A stretch of DNA of 50,200 nucleotides, from NCBI GenBank assembly GCA_910585385.1, contig CAJUDV010000015.1, positions 1 through 50,200 on the forward strand, read 5' to 3'. The stretch is from an uncultured Oscillibacter sp. (GTDB lineage: Bacteria > Bacillota > Clostridia > Oscillospirales > Oscillospiraceae). The notes under the pieces are model-generated. The model made no database searches and had not been told where the DNA came from. It worked only from the letters and a program-made list of their open reading frames with translations. Made by a program: the position numbers and the translations under genes. Positions 16,211 through 24,982 of this stretch are shown here, in pieces (position 1 is the first letter of the stretch; each line of letters starts with the position of its first letter).

Positions 16211-17156
16211 TTGCGGCGCCTCCCTTCTTTACGGGCTTTGCGAAGTAGCGGCCCTTCCAGTAGGGGACAGTCAGGAATACGGCCACAATCAGGGCGGAGA
16301 TCAGCTTCAAATAGTTGGTATCAATGCCGCTGAGACTCACCACCGCCTGGATGACGATATAGTAGATGATGGCGCCGATGGACACCGCCAGCAGCTTCAG
16401 GGCGAAGTTTCGGAAGATCCTGGAGAACAGCACCTCGCCGATGATGACGGCGGCCAGGCCGATGACAATGGCGCCTTTGCCCATGCTGGAGTCCGCAAAG
16501 CTCTGGTATTGAGCCAGCAGCGCGCCGGACAGGGCCACCAGGCCGTTGGAGATCATCAGGCCCAGCACCTTGCCGGTGTCGGTGTTGATGCCCTGGGCCC
16601 GGGCCATGTTGGGGTTGGCGCCGGTGGCCCGGAGAGCGGCCCCCAGCTCCGTGCCGAAGAACCAGTACAGGGCCGCAATGATGGCCGCGGTGAACAGGCC
16701 CACCACCAGGATGGGGTGGCGGTAGATGGGCCGGGTCCCCTTGGCCACCTCCTGAACAAACCGCAGGGATACCAGGAGCCTGTCCAGATTCGTCTGGTCA
16801 ATGACGTTGATGGCCACGTTGGCCTTCATGCCCATAATGGCCAGGTTGATGGACCACAGTCCCAGCTGGGTCAAAATGCCTGCCAGGATGGCTGGGATGC
16901 CGCATACCGTGTGGAGCAGGCCCGTGACCAGGCCCGTGGCCATGCCAATCACCAGGGCCGCCAGCAGCGCCAGCCAGAGGTTGACCCCGCTGCCGAAGAG
17001 CACCACGAAGGTGGCGCCGCCGGTACAGAAGGATCCGTCCACCGTCAGGTCGGCAATGTCCAGAATTTTATAGGTGATGTAGACGCCAATGGCCATAATC
17101 CCCCAGATCAGTCCCTGGGAGACGGCCCCCGGCAGCGCGCCGATGAAATTCATCAT
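16203..17156 (-). CDS. ABC transporter permease (TrpY-like)
   Basis: The 317-residue integral membrane protein has about eight to nine predicted transmembrane helices and belongs to the branched-chain amino-acid/ribose-type permease superfamily. The ALRATGANPNMARAQGI cytoplasmic loop (about residue 185) is the conserved coupling region for the ATPase. It matches the permease of importers whose binding protein is of the PF04392 type, several of which carry tryptophan or tyrosine. The start at ATG 17156 has GGAGG upstream. Substrate is inferred from family only. Confidence 0.88.
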   Translation of the reverse strand: MMNFIGALPGAVSQGLIWGIMAIGVYITYKILDIADLTVDGSFCTGGATFVVLFGSGVNLWLALLAALVIGMATGLVTGLLHTVCGIPAILAGILTQLGLWSINLAIMGMKANVAINVIDQTNLDRLLVSLRFVQEVAKGTRPIYRHPILVVGLFTAAIIAALYWFFGTELGAALRATGANPNMARAQGINTDTGKVLGLMISNGLVALSGALLAQYQSFADSSMGKGAIVIGLAAVIIGEVLFSRIFRNFALKLLAVSIGAIIYYIVIQAVVSLSGIDTNYLKLISALIVAVFLTVPYWKGRYFAKPVKKGGAANA

Positions 17157-17216
17157 AAACCGATGCCTCCAAAAAGTTGATGGAAAAAGAGCGGAAAACG
17201 CTGTCCCTTATCATAG

Positions 17217-17257
17217 CCGAAAAGAGCGGAAAAAGGAACCCCCTTTCCGCTCTTTCG
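17217..17257 (-). promoter_or_regulatory. Intercistronic hairpin between binding protein and permease
   Basis: A long stem (arms 17217-17236 and 17241-17257, AGAGCGGAAA core) lies in the 138-base gap between the binding-protein and permease genes. It lacks a U run on the minus strand. Such stems often hold back read-through or protect the upstream mRNA so that binding protein is made in excess of membrane parts. Confidence 0.5.
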
Positions 17258-17294
17258 GTGTTTTTGGTTGGAGAGCTCCGAGAGCAGGGCGGAG

Positions 17295-18323
17295 TCAGCC
17301 GATGGCCTCGTAGCCGGAGGGGACCTCCTTGCCCAGAGCCTCGCACATGGGAGGATTGTACTTCTTCACAAACTCGGGGGCGTACTCGATGGGCATGGTG
17401 GAGATGTCCGCCTCGCCGGTGAGGATCTTGGCGGCCATTTCGCCGGTTTTGTAGCCGATGTCATAGTAGCTGATGGACAGCGTGGCCATGCCGCAGCCGG
17501 CGCAGATGCCCTCCTCGCCGCAGAACACGGGGATGTTGCCCCGGCAGATGTTGTCGATGATAGGAGTGTTGGAGGCGGCGGAGTTGTCCGTGGGGATATA
17601 CAGTACGTCGCTGGCGTCCACGGCGGACTGGCACACGGCGGCAATGTCGTTGGAGTCGGCAAAGGCGTACTGGGTGCAGGTGTAGCCCATGTCCTCCAGA
17701 TAGGCCTGGACCGTGTCCACCTGATACTGGCTGTTGGCCTCGTTGGAGCAGTACAGCAGTCCGACGTTCTTGGCGTCCGGGTACCACTCCTGGATCATGG
17801 CCGCCTGCTGGTCTAGGGGGGCCAAATCGGAGGTGCCGGAGACGTTGCCGCCCACAATACCGGAGAAGTTCTCAATGCCGAAGGCCACGCCGTACTCCGT
17901 GACGGAGGTGCCCAGGATGGGGATGTCCCCGGTGGCGGCGGCCGCCGCCTGAAGAGCCGGGGTGGCATTTGCCATAATCAGATCCACGTTCTGGGAGACA
18001 AAGGCATTTGCAATGGTGGAGCAGGTGGCCGGATCTTCGGCGGCGTTCTGCAGATCGGGTTTCCAGCCATCCTCACCGAATTGATCGTTCATGGCGTCGA
18101 TAAAGCCGTTGGTGGCGGCATCCAGAGCGTCGTGGGTGACGTACTGGGAGATGCCCACGGTATAGACCTTGCCGGCGGGCGCGGTGGACTCCGCCGGAGC
18201 GGCAGGCGCATTTTGGTCCGTATCGGCGGGGGCGCTGCCGCCCTGGCCGGCGTCTCCGCCGCAGGCGGCCAGGCTCACGACCATGAAGACGGCCAGGAGC
18301 AACGCAAGAATCTTCTTTTTCAT
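17295..18323 (-). CDS. ABC transporter substrate-binding lipoprotein (TrpX-like, PF04392)
   Basis: The 342-residue lipoprotein has signal MKKKILALLLAVFMVV, a lipobox SLAAC with lipidated Cys21, and an Ala/Pro/Ser linker to about residue 50. The two-lobed binding domain contains VGISQYVTHDALDAATNGF, the ANATPALQAAAAAT hinge strand and IPTDNSAASNTPIIDN, all typical of PF04392 proteins found with tryptophan/tyrosine importers. It is the first gene of the transporter operon and has a near-perfect promoter. The 5' leader is only about 50 bases, too short for a T-box, so tryptophan-responsive control is not apparent. Confidence 0.9.
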   Translation of the reverse strand: MKKKILALLLAVFMVVSLAACGGDAGQGGSAPADTDQNAPAAPAESTAPAGKVYTVGISQYVTHDALDAATNGFIDAMNDQFGEDGWKPDLQNAAEDPATCSTIANAFVSQNVDLIMANATPALQAAAAATGDIPILGTSVTEYGVAFGIENFSGIVGGNVSGTSDLAPLDQQAAMIQEWYPDAKNVGLLYCSNEANSQYQVDTVQAYLEDMGYTCTQYAFADSNDIAAVCQSAVDASDVLYIPTDNSAASNTPIIDNICRGNIPVFCGEEGICAGCGMATLSISYYDIGYKTGEMAAKILTGEADISTMPIEYAPEFVKKYNPPMCEALGKEVPSGYEAIG

Positions 18324-18381
18324 CGTAAATCTCTCCTTATGGTGGTTTGGATCGTGAGAGATGCCTCTCCAATTCTTTTAC

Positions 18382-18410
18382 ACTATATAGCTTTAAAGGG
18401 ATAAAGTCAA
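18382..18410 (-). promoter_or_regulatory. Promoter of the TrpXYZ-like operon
   Basis: On the minus strand TTGACT (18405-18410), 17 bases and TATAGT (18382-18387) form a strong sigma-A promoter divergent from the pyrG promoter. Confidence 0.8.
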
Positions 18411-18493
18411 TGGTCGTTTTTGACAAATAGGCCCCTCCGTTTTTACTCCTTCCTGTGTATTCCCGGCAAAAGAGCCCCGCTTCGAATTTCCCG

Positions 18494-18522
18494 TTGACAG
18501 AGAAAATCTCAGGTGGTACACT
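18494..18522 (+). promoter_or_regulatory. pyrG promoter
   Basis: TTGACA (18494-18499), a 17-base spacer and TACACT (18517-18522) give a good sigma-A promoter about 220 bases upstream of pyrG. The predicted start is near 18529 in GTGGAGT. The GGGC start used for reiterative-transcription control of Bacillus pyrG is not present. Confidence 0.7.
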
Positions 18523-18548
18523 TGTGGAGTATTTTTGGAACGCCGCGA

Positions 18549-18674
18549 TTTGCGGCATATGCCGCAAACGACAACCGAACACCACCGGCAGACACCGCGG
18601 ATCGCAGCTGAGAGTCCCGAAAGAGACCGGGATTTCTCACCCCTGCGACGGTCCCGCGGTGGTTTTTCTTTTTT
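18549..18674 (+). promoter_or_regulatory. pyrG leader with palindrome and intrinsic terminator
   Basis: The leader holds a perfect 20-base palindrome (18549-18568) and then a long terminator: CACCGCGG (18593-18600) pairs with CCGCGGTG (18654-18661), CGCAG with CTGCG inside, followed by T5CT6 (18663-18674). A full terminator between promoter and gene implies premature termination (attenuation) or a small stable RNA. The regulator is not identifiable by eye. Confidence 0.6.
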
Positions 18675-18749
18675 GGGCAGAACCGCCCGGCCGCCGGTAT
18701 GAATTCCGCAAAATCTATCAAAACTGATTGGTAAAGGTAAGGTGAGGGC

Positions 18750-20372
18750 ATGAAAACAAAATTTGTATTTGTCACCGGCGGCGTGGTGTCCGGACTGGGT
18801 AAGGGCATCTGCGCGGCGTCCCTGGGACGTCTGCTGAAACAGCGGGGCCTCCGGGTGCGGAACCAGAAGTTCGACCCCTATATCAATGTGGACCCCGGCA
18901 CCATGAGCCCCTATCAGCACGGGGAGGTCTTTGTCACGGAGGATGGCGCGGAAACAGACCTGGATCTGGGGCACTACGAGCGGTTTGTGGACGAGGACCT
19001 CAGCGGCAGCAGCTCCGTGTCCTCCGGCGGGATCTACTGGTCCGTGCTGAACCGGGAGCGCCGGGGGGACTACCTGGGGGCCACGGTTCAGATCATCCCC
19101 CACATCACCGGCGAGATCAAGGAGCGGATCTACGCCATGGCCGGGGAGGATGTGGACGTGGTGATCTGCGAAATCGGCGGCACTGTGGGCGATATTGAGT
19201 CCCAGCCCTTTTTGGAGGCCATCCGCCAGGTGCGGGCGGAGCGGCCTCTGGGGGATGTGGCGTTTATCCACGTGCCCCTTATCGTCCAGGTCCCGGGCTC
19301 CGGGGAGCTGAAGTCCAAGCCCACCCAGCACTCGGTGAAGGAGCTCCTCTCCCTGGGCATCCAGCCGGACATCCTGGTGTGCCGGTGCGGCGTGCCCATC
19401 ACGGAGGAGGTGCGGCGGAAGATCGCCCTGTTCTGCAATGTCCGGCCGGAGTGCGTCATCCAGAACGCCACCGCCTCCACCCTGTACGAGGTGCCCCTGC
19501 TGATGGCGGAGGAGGGCCTGGACGAGGCGGTGTGCCGGAAGCTGGGCCTCATCACCCACCGGCCGGACCTGCGGGAGTGGACCGCCATGGTGAAGCGGGA
19601 GAAGGCTGCCAGCCGCCGGGTGCCCATCGCCCTGGTGGGGAAGTACACCCAGCTCCACGACGCCTATCTCTCCGTGGTGGAGTCCTTGAACCACGCAGGC
19701 ACCGCCAACGATGCCATCGTGGAAATCCAATGGGTGGACTCCGGAGAGCTGACCGCGGAGAACACGGCGGAAAAGCTCTCCGGCTGCGCCGGCGTGCTGG
19801 TGCCCGGGGGCTTCGGCGGCCGGGGCGTCGAGGGTATGATCTCCGCCATTCAGTATGCCCGGGAGCACTGCGTTCCTTACTTCGGCATCTGTCTTGGCAT
19901 GCAGATGGCGGTGGTGGAGTTCGCCCGTCACGTGCTGGGCTGGGAGGACGCCAACTCCACGGAGTTCGACCCCGCCGTGAGGCGCCCGGTCATCGGCCTG
20001 ATGCCGGACCAGATAAGCGTGACGGAAAAGGGCGGCACCATGCGCCTGGGCCGGTACCCCTGCGTGCTGGCGGAGGGCACCCGCAGCCGCGCGCTCTACG
20101 GCGCGTCGGAGATCTCCGAGCGCCACCGCCACCGCTACGAGTTCAATAACGAGTTTCGGGAGGCATTTCAGGCGGCGGGACTGGTTCTGGCGGGCGCCTC
20201 CCCCGACGGACGCCTGGTGGAGGTGGTGGAGCTGCCGGAGCACCCCTGGTTTGTGGCTGCCCAGTTCCACCCGGAGTTCAAAAGCCGTCCCGACCGGCCC
20301 CACCCGCTGTTCTACGGCTTTGTAAAAGCCGCGCTGGCCATCGGGCCGTCCTGGGAAAGCGGCTTGAAGTAA
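18750..20372 (+). CDS. pyrG: CTP synthase
   Basis: The 540-residue enzyme makes CTP from UTP, ATP and glutamine. The N-terminal synthetase domain starts TKFVFVTGGVVSGLGKG and contains the KFDPYINVDPGTMSP and YQHGEVFVTEDGAE motifs. A class I glutamine amidotransferase domain occupies residues about 290-530, with nucleophile Cys381 in GICLGMQ and the His-Glu pair in HPEFKSRP. Length is that of the family. It is transcribed behind a leader containing an intrinsic terminator. A promoter for the next gene overlaps its last codons. Confidence 0.97.
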   Translation: MKTKFVFVTGGVVSGLGKGICAASLGRLLKQRGLRVRNQKFDPYINVDPGTMSPYQHGEVFVTEDGAETDLDLGHYERFVDEDLSGSSSVSSGGIYWSVLNRERRGDYLGATVQIIPHITGEIKERIYAMAGEDVDVVICEIGGTVGDIESQPFLEAIRQVRAERPLGDVAFIHVPLIVQVPGSGELKSKPTQHSVKELLSLGIQPDILVCRCGVPITEEVRRKIALFCNVRPECVIQNATASTLYEVPLLMAEEGLDEAVCRKLGLITHRPDLREWTAMVKREKAASRRVPIALVGKYTQLHDAYLSVVESLNHAGTANDAIVEIQWVDSGELTAENTAEKLSGCAGVLVPGGFGGRGVEGMISAIQYAREHCVPYFGICLGMQMAVVEFARHVLGWEDANSTEFDPAVRRPVIGLMPDQISVTEKGGTMRLGRYPCVLAEGTRSRALYGASEISERHRHRYEFNNEFREAFQAAGLVLAGASPDGRLVEVVELPEHPWFVAAQFHPEFKSRPDRPHPLFYGFVKAALAIGPSWESGLK

Positions 20373-20392
20373 CGCCGGAAAGGGGCTATAAT
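20364..20392 (+). promoter_or_regulatory. Promoter of the M24 peptidase gene
   Basis: TTGAAG (20364-20369, within the pyrG end), 17 bases and TATAAT (20387-20392) form a sigma-A promoter, leaving a leader of about 170 bases with no recognised element. Confidence 0.6.
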
Positions 20393-20567
20393 CAGATCAT
20401 CCATATTAAAGGCGTTATTGTGGCGCCGAGCCCCCCTCCGGCCTCCAAATGCCGGATTTTCCAAAGGGCTCGCCGCCTGACGTCACTGGCGCATTCTCCC
20501 GCCCCAGGCCGAAAAATCCCCTGCCGCTCATTTTGATCCCAATACGCCAACTAGGAGGTACTCTAAC

Positions 20568-21641
20568 ATGAATCACTTTCAGAATATCGCCGCCCGGCTG
20601 GAGGCCTACGGTCTCGACGCCATGCTTCTCTCCTGCGAGGCCAACCGCTTCTACGCCTCCGGCTTCCACTCCTCCGGCACCGACGGCATGGCTCTGGTCA
20701 CCCGGAACAAACACTATTACTTCACCGACTCCCGCTATACCGAAGCCGCCGGACGGACCCTCCGGGACGCGGAACTGCGGAAGGTGGGGGGCGGAACAGG
20801 TTACTCCGCCCGGCTGAAAGAGGCCATTCAGGAGCAGTCCATTCAAAAAATGGGCTTTGAAGACGGTTATATGACCGTCAAGGAGTTCGAGACATACCGC
20901 AAAGCCCTGCCCTGTGAGCTGGTGCCCGCCACGGACCTGCTGCTGGAGCTGCGCCGGGTAAAGAGCCGGGAGGAGCTGGAGGTCATGACCGCCGCCCAGC
21001 GCATCGCCGAGCGGGCGCTGGAGGACATTTTGCAGGAGATTCGCCCCGGCGTGACAGAGCGGGAGATCGCCGCCCGGCTCCAGTATCTGATGCTCCACTA
21101 CGGTGCAGAGAACATGTCCTTTGATCCCATCGTAGTCTCCGGCCCCAACGGCAGCCTCCCCCACGGCGTGCCCTCGGAGAAGGAGATTCAATCCGGGGAG
21201 TTTGTCACCATGGATTTTGGCTGTATCTGCCATGGCTACTGCTCCGACATGACCCGCACCGTGGCGGTGGGGTCCGTGACGGAGGAGATGCGCGCCGTGT
21301 ATGAGACGGTGCTGGCAGCCCAAAAGGCGGGCATCGCCGCCGCCCGTGCCGGCGTCACCGGGAAAGCGGTGGACGCCGCCGCCCGGCAGGTCATTGAGGC
21401 CGCCGGATATGGGAGGTATTTCGGTCACGGCTTTGGCCACGGGGTGGGCGTGGAGATCCACGAGGCCCCCACTGCCTCCTCCGCCAATGACAAACCCCTC
21501 CCGGCGGGGGCGGTGATCTCCGCGGAGCCGGGGATCTACCTCCCCGGGAGGCTGGGGGTGCGGATTGAGGACGTCATCGTCCTCACGGAGGACGGCTGCG
21601 AGAACCTGACCCGGGCCCCCAAGGAGCTGCTGATTCTGTGA
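20568..21641 (+). CDS. Xaa-Pro aminopeptidase (M24 family)
   Basis: The 357-residue cytoplasmic metallopeptidase probably removes N-terminal residues before proline. The N-terminal creatinase-like domain (about residues 1-125) precedes a pita-bread catalytic domain. Metal ligands are visible as Asp216 and Asp227 (DFGCICHGYCSD), His287 in the HGFGHGVGVEIHE stretch, and Glu residues in AEPGIY and RIED. TAGGAGGT precedes the ATG. Length and order match YqhT/PepP-like proteins of Firmicutes. Confidence 0.93.
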   Translation: MNHFQNIAARLEAYGLDAMLLSCEANRFYASGFHSSGTDGMALVTRNKHYYFTDSRYTEAAGRTLRDAELRKVGGGTGYSARLKEAIQEQSIQKMGFEDGYMTVKEFETYRKALPCELVPATDLLLELRRVKSREELEVMTAAQRIAERALEDILQEIRPGVTEREIAARLQYLMLHYGAENMSFDPIVVSGPNGSLPHGVPSEKEIQSGEFVTMDFGCICHGYCSDMTRTVAVGSVTEEMRAVYETVLAAQKAGIAAARAGVTGKAVDAAARQVIEAAGYGRYFGHGFGHGVGVEIHEAPTASSANDKPLPAGAVISAEPGIYLPGRLGVRIEDVIVLTEDGCENLTRAPKELLIL

Positions 21642-21785
21642 GAAACCACGCGGCTCCCTGGGCGGCAATACCGGCGCCGCGGTCATCACACAGGTGATAG
21701 CGCACTGTGTGTTCTGCATTTCCAGAATACACGTTGGACCACAGGCCGGACTGAGCCCTTGAAGGTCCGGTCTATAAGCTCCCCG

Positions 21786-22298
21786 CTAAACCGGCGTCTG
21801 ATGTCCAAAGGCTCTCAAAAAATAGTCGTTTATATCATCTCTCGTGCGGAAAATAAAAATGTTCTTCTCACATTGAAAGCGATCAATTAAGCCATAAATG
21901 GCCGGCATCTCATTTTGCGGGAAGTCCAAAATCCACTGCCTGAACTCCTCGTCAAACTCTCTCTCCGTCCATGGCAGATCCTCACGGGGCTTCCCTATGC
22001 GTGATTCCGCCGCCGCAAGACATTCCTCCACCGGTAAATCCAGCAAAAATACGGCGTCGCAGACTTGAAACCGCGCTTCCAGCGTCCTGCCATAATTTCC
22101 ATCAATAATCCATCTGTCTCCTGAAAGAATCTCCTTCAGCCTGTTGTCAAATTCACCCCTGCCGACCGTTGTCCTGTCAGGTTTATGCCACAGCATATCG
22201 AGGTAATATAAGGGCAGGCCGGTTTTGTCTCTCAGCCTCCTGGCAAATGTGCTCTTTCCCGCCCCCGGGCAGCCGATGACAATTATTTTTTCAAACAT
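21786..22298 (-). CDS. P-loop kinase-like protein (FlaR/AAA_17 type)
   Basis: The 170-residue P-loop NTPase is related to adenylate kinases and to proteins annotated as DNA topology modulation protein FlaR. Walker A is GCPGAGKST (residues 9-17), followed by LYYLDMLWHKPD with its conserved Trp/His and WIIDGNYGRT, which is highly characteristic of this family. The annotated role is doubtful; a small-molecule kinase is more likely. Its base composition is visibly more AT-rich than its neighbours, and it stands alone on the minus strand between plus-strand genes, hinting at acquisition. Confidence 0.82.
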   Translation of the reverse strand: MFEKIIVIGCPGAGKSTFARRLRDKTGLPLYYLDMLWHKPDRTTVGRGEFDNRLKEILSGDRWIIDGNYGRTLEARFQVCDAVFLLDLPVEECLAAAESRIGKPREDLPWTEREFDEEFRQWILDFPQNEMPAIYGLIDRFQCEKNIFIFRTRDDINDYFLRAFGHQTPV

Positions 22299-22439
22299 AC
22301 GCTTTCCCTTTTAAATTCTCATAAACTGCCCCAATTTTACCATGGAATCCGGTTTCGCTCAACATATTTTCCCGGAATCGGCCAAATTTGAAACCGGCAC
22401 CGCCCCGCCTGATCTTAAGGGAGGCTCCGTCCCCCTCCG

Positions 22440-22468
22440 TTGACAAAACCGCTCCCGGACGGTATGAT
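22440..22468 (+). promoter_or_regulatory. Promoter of the CBS/DRTGG pyrophosphatase
   Basis: A perfect TTGACA (22440-22445), 17 bases and TATGAT (22463-22468) lie 41 bases before the start codon, which has AAAGGAGGT upstream. Confidence 0.8.
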
Positions 22469-22509
22469 GGAATCATCATAAGCGTATCTCTCCCACAAAG
22501 GAGGTCCCT

Positions 22510-24123
22510 ATGGACACCGTATATATCACCGGGCACCGCAACCCGGACACCGACTCCATCGTCTCCGCCATGGCCTACGCCGCGCTGAAAAACGCCCTGG
22601 GCCAGCGGGAGTACAAGGCCGCCCGGCTGGGTCAGGTCAGCGACGAGACCCAGATCGTGCTGGACCGCTTCGGCTTCCGTCCCCCCATGCTCATCAGCGA
22701 CCTGCGCACCCAGGTCCGGGATCTGGACTACGACACGCCCCCCTCCCTGTCCGCCGCCGCCACCATCAGCCGGGGCTGGCAGACCATGCAGAGCGAGCGG
22801 ATCTCCGTCCTGCCCGTGGCCAACGAGGACGGCACGCTGTACGGAATGCTCTCCGCCGGAGACGTGGCGGGCTACGACATGACCTCTGTCCGGGACCCCC
22901 GCATGGGGGAGATCCCCGTGTACAACCTCCTGTCCGTGCTGGAAGGCAAGATCTTAAACGAGGGCGGCGAGCTGAAGGACGTGATCTCCGGCGAGGTTAC
23001 CATCGCCCTGCCCGCCAGCCGGGAGAACCTGATGTTCTCCTCCAAGGACAGCATCGTGGTCTGCGGCGACCAGCCGGACATGATCCGCCGGGCCCTGGAG
23101 CTGGGAGTCAACTGCGTCATTGTCTGCCAGGCGGAGGTCTCCCCGGAGCTGCTGGACGCCAGGACCAGCACCTGCGTCATCTCCACCCCCATCGACGCCT
23201 ACCAGGCCGTGCGCCTGATCTGCCACGCTCTCCCCATCTCCCACATCTGCAACAGCCGGGATCTGGTCTGCTTCCATCTGGACGACTATATTGACGACGT
23301 GCAGGACGCCGTGCTGGAGAGCCGCTTCCGGGCCTACCCCATTTTGGACGAAAACGAGCGGGTGGTGGGCATGCTGTCCCGCTACCACCTGCTGCGCCCC
23401 CGCCGTAAGCGGGTGGTGCTGATGGACCACAACGAAAAGGCCCAGTCCGTCATCGGGCTGGACCAGGCGGAGATTCTGGAGATTGTGGACCACCATCGCC
23501 TGGCGGACATCGAGACCAAAAATCCCGTCTACGTGCGCAACGAGCCCGTGGGCAGCACCACCACCATCGTGGCGAACATGTACCAGGAGAAGGGGCTGAT
23601 GCCCACCGCCAAAATGGCGGGCCTCATGGCGGCCGCCATTATCTCCGACACCGTTATGTTCAAGTCTCCCACCTGCACCCAGCGGGACATCGACGTGGCC
23701 ACCCGCATGGCCCGCATTGCCAACCTCTCCCTGGAGGAACTGGGCAAGGCCATTTTTTCCGCCACCTGCGGGGACGACAAAACGGTAGACGCCATGCTCC
23801 ACACGGATTACAAGGAGTTTCACATCGCGGGCCACAATCTGGCGGTGAGCCAGATCACCTGCATGGACTCCGACCGCCTCATGGCCCGGAAGGACGAGTT
23901 CCTGGCTGCCATGGAGACTGTCCACCGGCAGCGGAAGCTGAACACCGTGGTCCTGATGATCACTGACGTACTGCTGGAGGGCACCTGGCTTCTCTATGTG
24001 GGGGATGAGGACACCATCGAGCAGGCCTTCAGCATCAAGGGCGCGAAAAACAGCGTCTTCCTGCCCAGGATTATGTCCCGGAAGAAACAAGTCATCCCCA
24101 CGCTGTCGGCGCTGTGGGGCTGA
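22510..24123 (+). CDS. CBS/DRTGG-regulated manganese-dependent inorganic pyrophosphatase
   Basis: The 537-residue family II (DHH) pyrophosphatase hydrolyses PPi with Mn/Co. The catalytic N-terminal motif GHRNPDTDSI is separated from DHH (VDHHRLAD, about residue 327) by an inserted regulatory region: a CBS domain near residues 75-120, a DRTGG domain near 150-250 and a second CBS near 255-300. This architecture is known from clostridial enzymes, where AMP/ADP inhibit and diadenosine polyphosphates activate. The DHHA2 domain closes the protein. It is monocistronic with its own promoter and two terminators. Confidence 0.93.
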   Translation: MDTVYITGHRNPDTDSIVSAMAYAALKNALGQREYKAARLGQVSDETQIVLDRFGFRPPMLISDLRTQVRDLDYDTPPSLSAAATISRGWQTMQSERISVLPVANEDGTLYGMLSAGDVAGYDMTSVRDPRMGEIPVYNLLSVLEGKILNEGGELKDVISGEVTIALPASRENLMFSSKDSIVVCGDQPDMIRRALELGVNCVIVCQAEVSPELLDARTSTCVISTPIDAYQAVRLICHALPISHICNSRDLVCFHLDDYIDDVQDAVLESRFRAYPILDENERVVGMLSRYHLLRPRRKRVVLMDHNEKAQSVIGLDQAEILEIVDHHRLADIETKNPVYVRNEPVGSTTTIVANMYQEKGLMPTAKMAGLMAAAIISDTVMFKSPTCTQRDIDVATRMARIANLSLEELGKAIFSATCGDDKTVDAMLHTDYKEFHIAGHNLAVSQITCMDSDRLMARKDEFLAAMETVHRQRKLNTVVLMITDVLLEGTWLLYVGDEDTIEQAFSIKGAKNSVFLPRIMSRKKQVIPTLSALWG

Positions 24124-24146
24124 TTCTCCCCCGAAGACAGCGAAAA

Positions 24147-24180
24147 ACCGGCGGCGCGGAGGTCCCGCGCCGCCGGTTTT
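24147..24180 (+). terminator. Terminator of the pyrophosphatase gene
   Basis: A 13-bp GC-rich stem (ACCGGCGGCGCGG with its complement) ends in TTTT at 24177-24180, 23 bases past the stop. Confidence 0.8.
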
Positions 24181-24208
24181 ATGTCAATTTCACCGCGTTT
24201 CGCCTCAC

Positions 24209-24254
24209 AATAGGGAACGGGCCAGCCTCGCGGCTGGCCCGTTCCCTATTTTTT
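24209..24254 (+). terminator. Second strong terminator
   Basis: A 19-bp perfect stem (AATAGGGAACGGGCCAGCC and its complement around TCGC) is followed by T4 to T6 on the plus strand. Together with the previous stem it isolates the pyrophosphatase gene from tadA. Confidence 0.85.
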
Positions 24255-24363
24255 GGAAGATTGGATGAAAAGAAGTTTTGTCTCTTGCAAGTATTAAGAT
24301 ACAGGAGAGTTGTTAAGCAAACCAGCGTCAATTGTTACAAAAGATTTAAATCTCAAAATATTT

Positions 24364-24834
24364 TTATGTCAACTTGTCCCGCCCCTGCCGAAGGCCCTCG
24401 AAAAACGCCGACAGCGCCTCCCGGCACTCCGCCTCCAGAACCCCGCCAACCAGGGCGGGGCGGTTGGGAAAGTCCTCCATAAACAGGTTCATCACGCCGC
24501 CGCAGGCCCCGAACGCCCTGTCCCGGGCGCCGTACCATACGCGGGAGATCCGGGTGTTTAAAATCGCCCCGGCGCACATGGGGCAGGGCTCCAGCGTGAC
24601 ATACAGCTCGCACTCCTCCAGCCGCCAGGTGCCGAGAACCTCATTGGCCTGGGCGATGGCCTCCATCTCCGCGTGGGAGGCGGCGGACTGCCTCTCCTCC
24701 CGCCGGTTGCGGCCCCTGCCCACAATCTCCTCCCCCCGGACGACGACGCATCCCACGGGCACCTCCCCTGCCCGGGCGGCCTCCCAGGCCAGATCCAGTG
24801 CCTGGCGCATAAAAAATTCCCGGTCCACTGTCAT
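24364..24834 (-). CDS. tadA: tRNA-specific adenosine deaminase
   Basis: The 156-residue zinc deaminase converts the wobble adenosine of tRNA-Arg(ACG) to inosine. The zinc and proton-shuttle motif is SHAEMEAI (about residues 52-59), and the PCxxC motif is EPCPMCAGAI (about 82-91). The frame is open another 57 codons upstream, but ATG 24834 is preceded by GGGAGGAAGC and begins exactly at the family N-terminus. It stands alone on the minus strand, divergent from the yaaL-bofA pair. Confidence 0.94.
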   Translation of the reverse strand: MTVDREFFMRQALDLAWEAARAGEVPVGCVVVRGEEIVGRGRNRREERQSAASHAEMEAIAQANEVLGTWRLEECELYVTLEPCPMCAGAILNTRISRVWYGARDRAFGACGGVMNLFMEDFPNRPALVGGVLEAECREALSAFFEGLRQGRDKLT

Positions 24835-24982
24835 TTTCTCGCTTCCTCCCGCATGAAAATTGGAATATTTGTCCAAACTCCCAATATGAATAGAAGAGGA
24901 GAGATTAAACCGGCAGGCACCCTCCCGCAGGATGCCCCAGGCGAATTTAATCATCGCTTCCCAAAGAAACAGGAGGGACAAT

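Noticed and set aside
18593..18674. T-box in the pyrG leader, suggested by ACCGCGG
   Set aside because: The TGGN bases that pair with the tRNA acceptor are absent before ACCGCG, no specifier stem is seen, and pyrG is not a usual T-box gene. It is better read as a plain terminator stem.
24860..24900. Sigma-E promoter for yaaL-bofA or tadA (GAATATT / TCATATT words on both strands)
   Set aside because: The -35-like words are perfect on both strands, but no CATA-type -10 sits at the required 14-15 base spacing on either.
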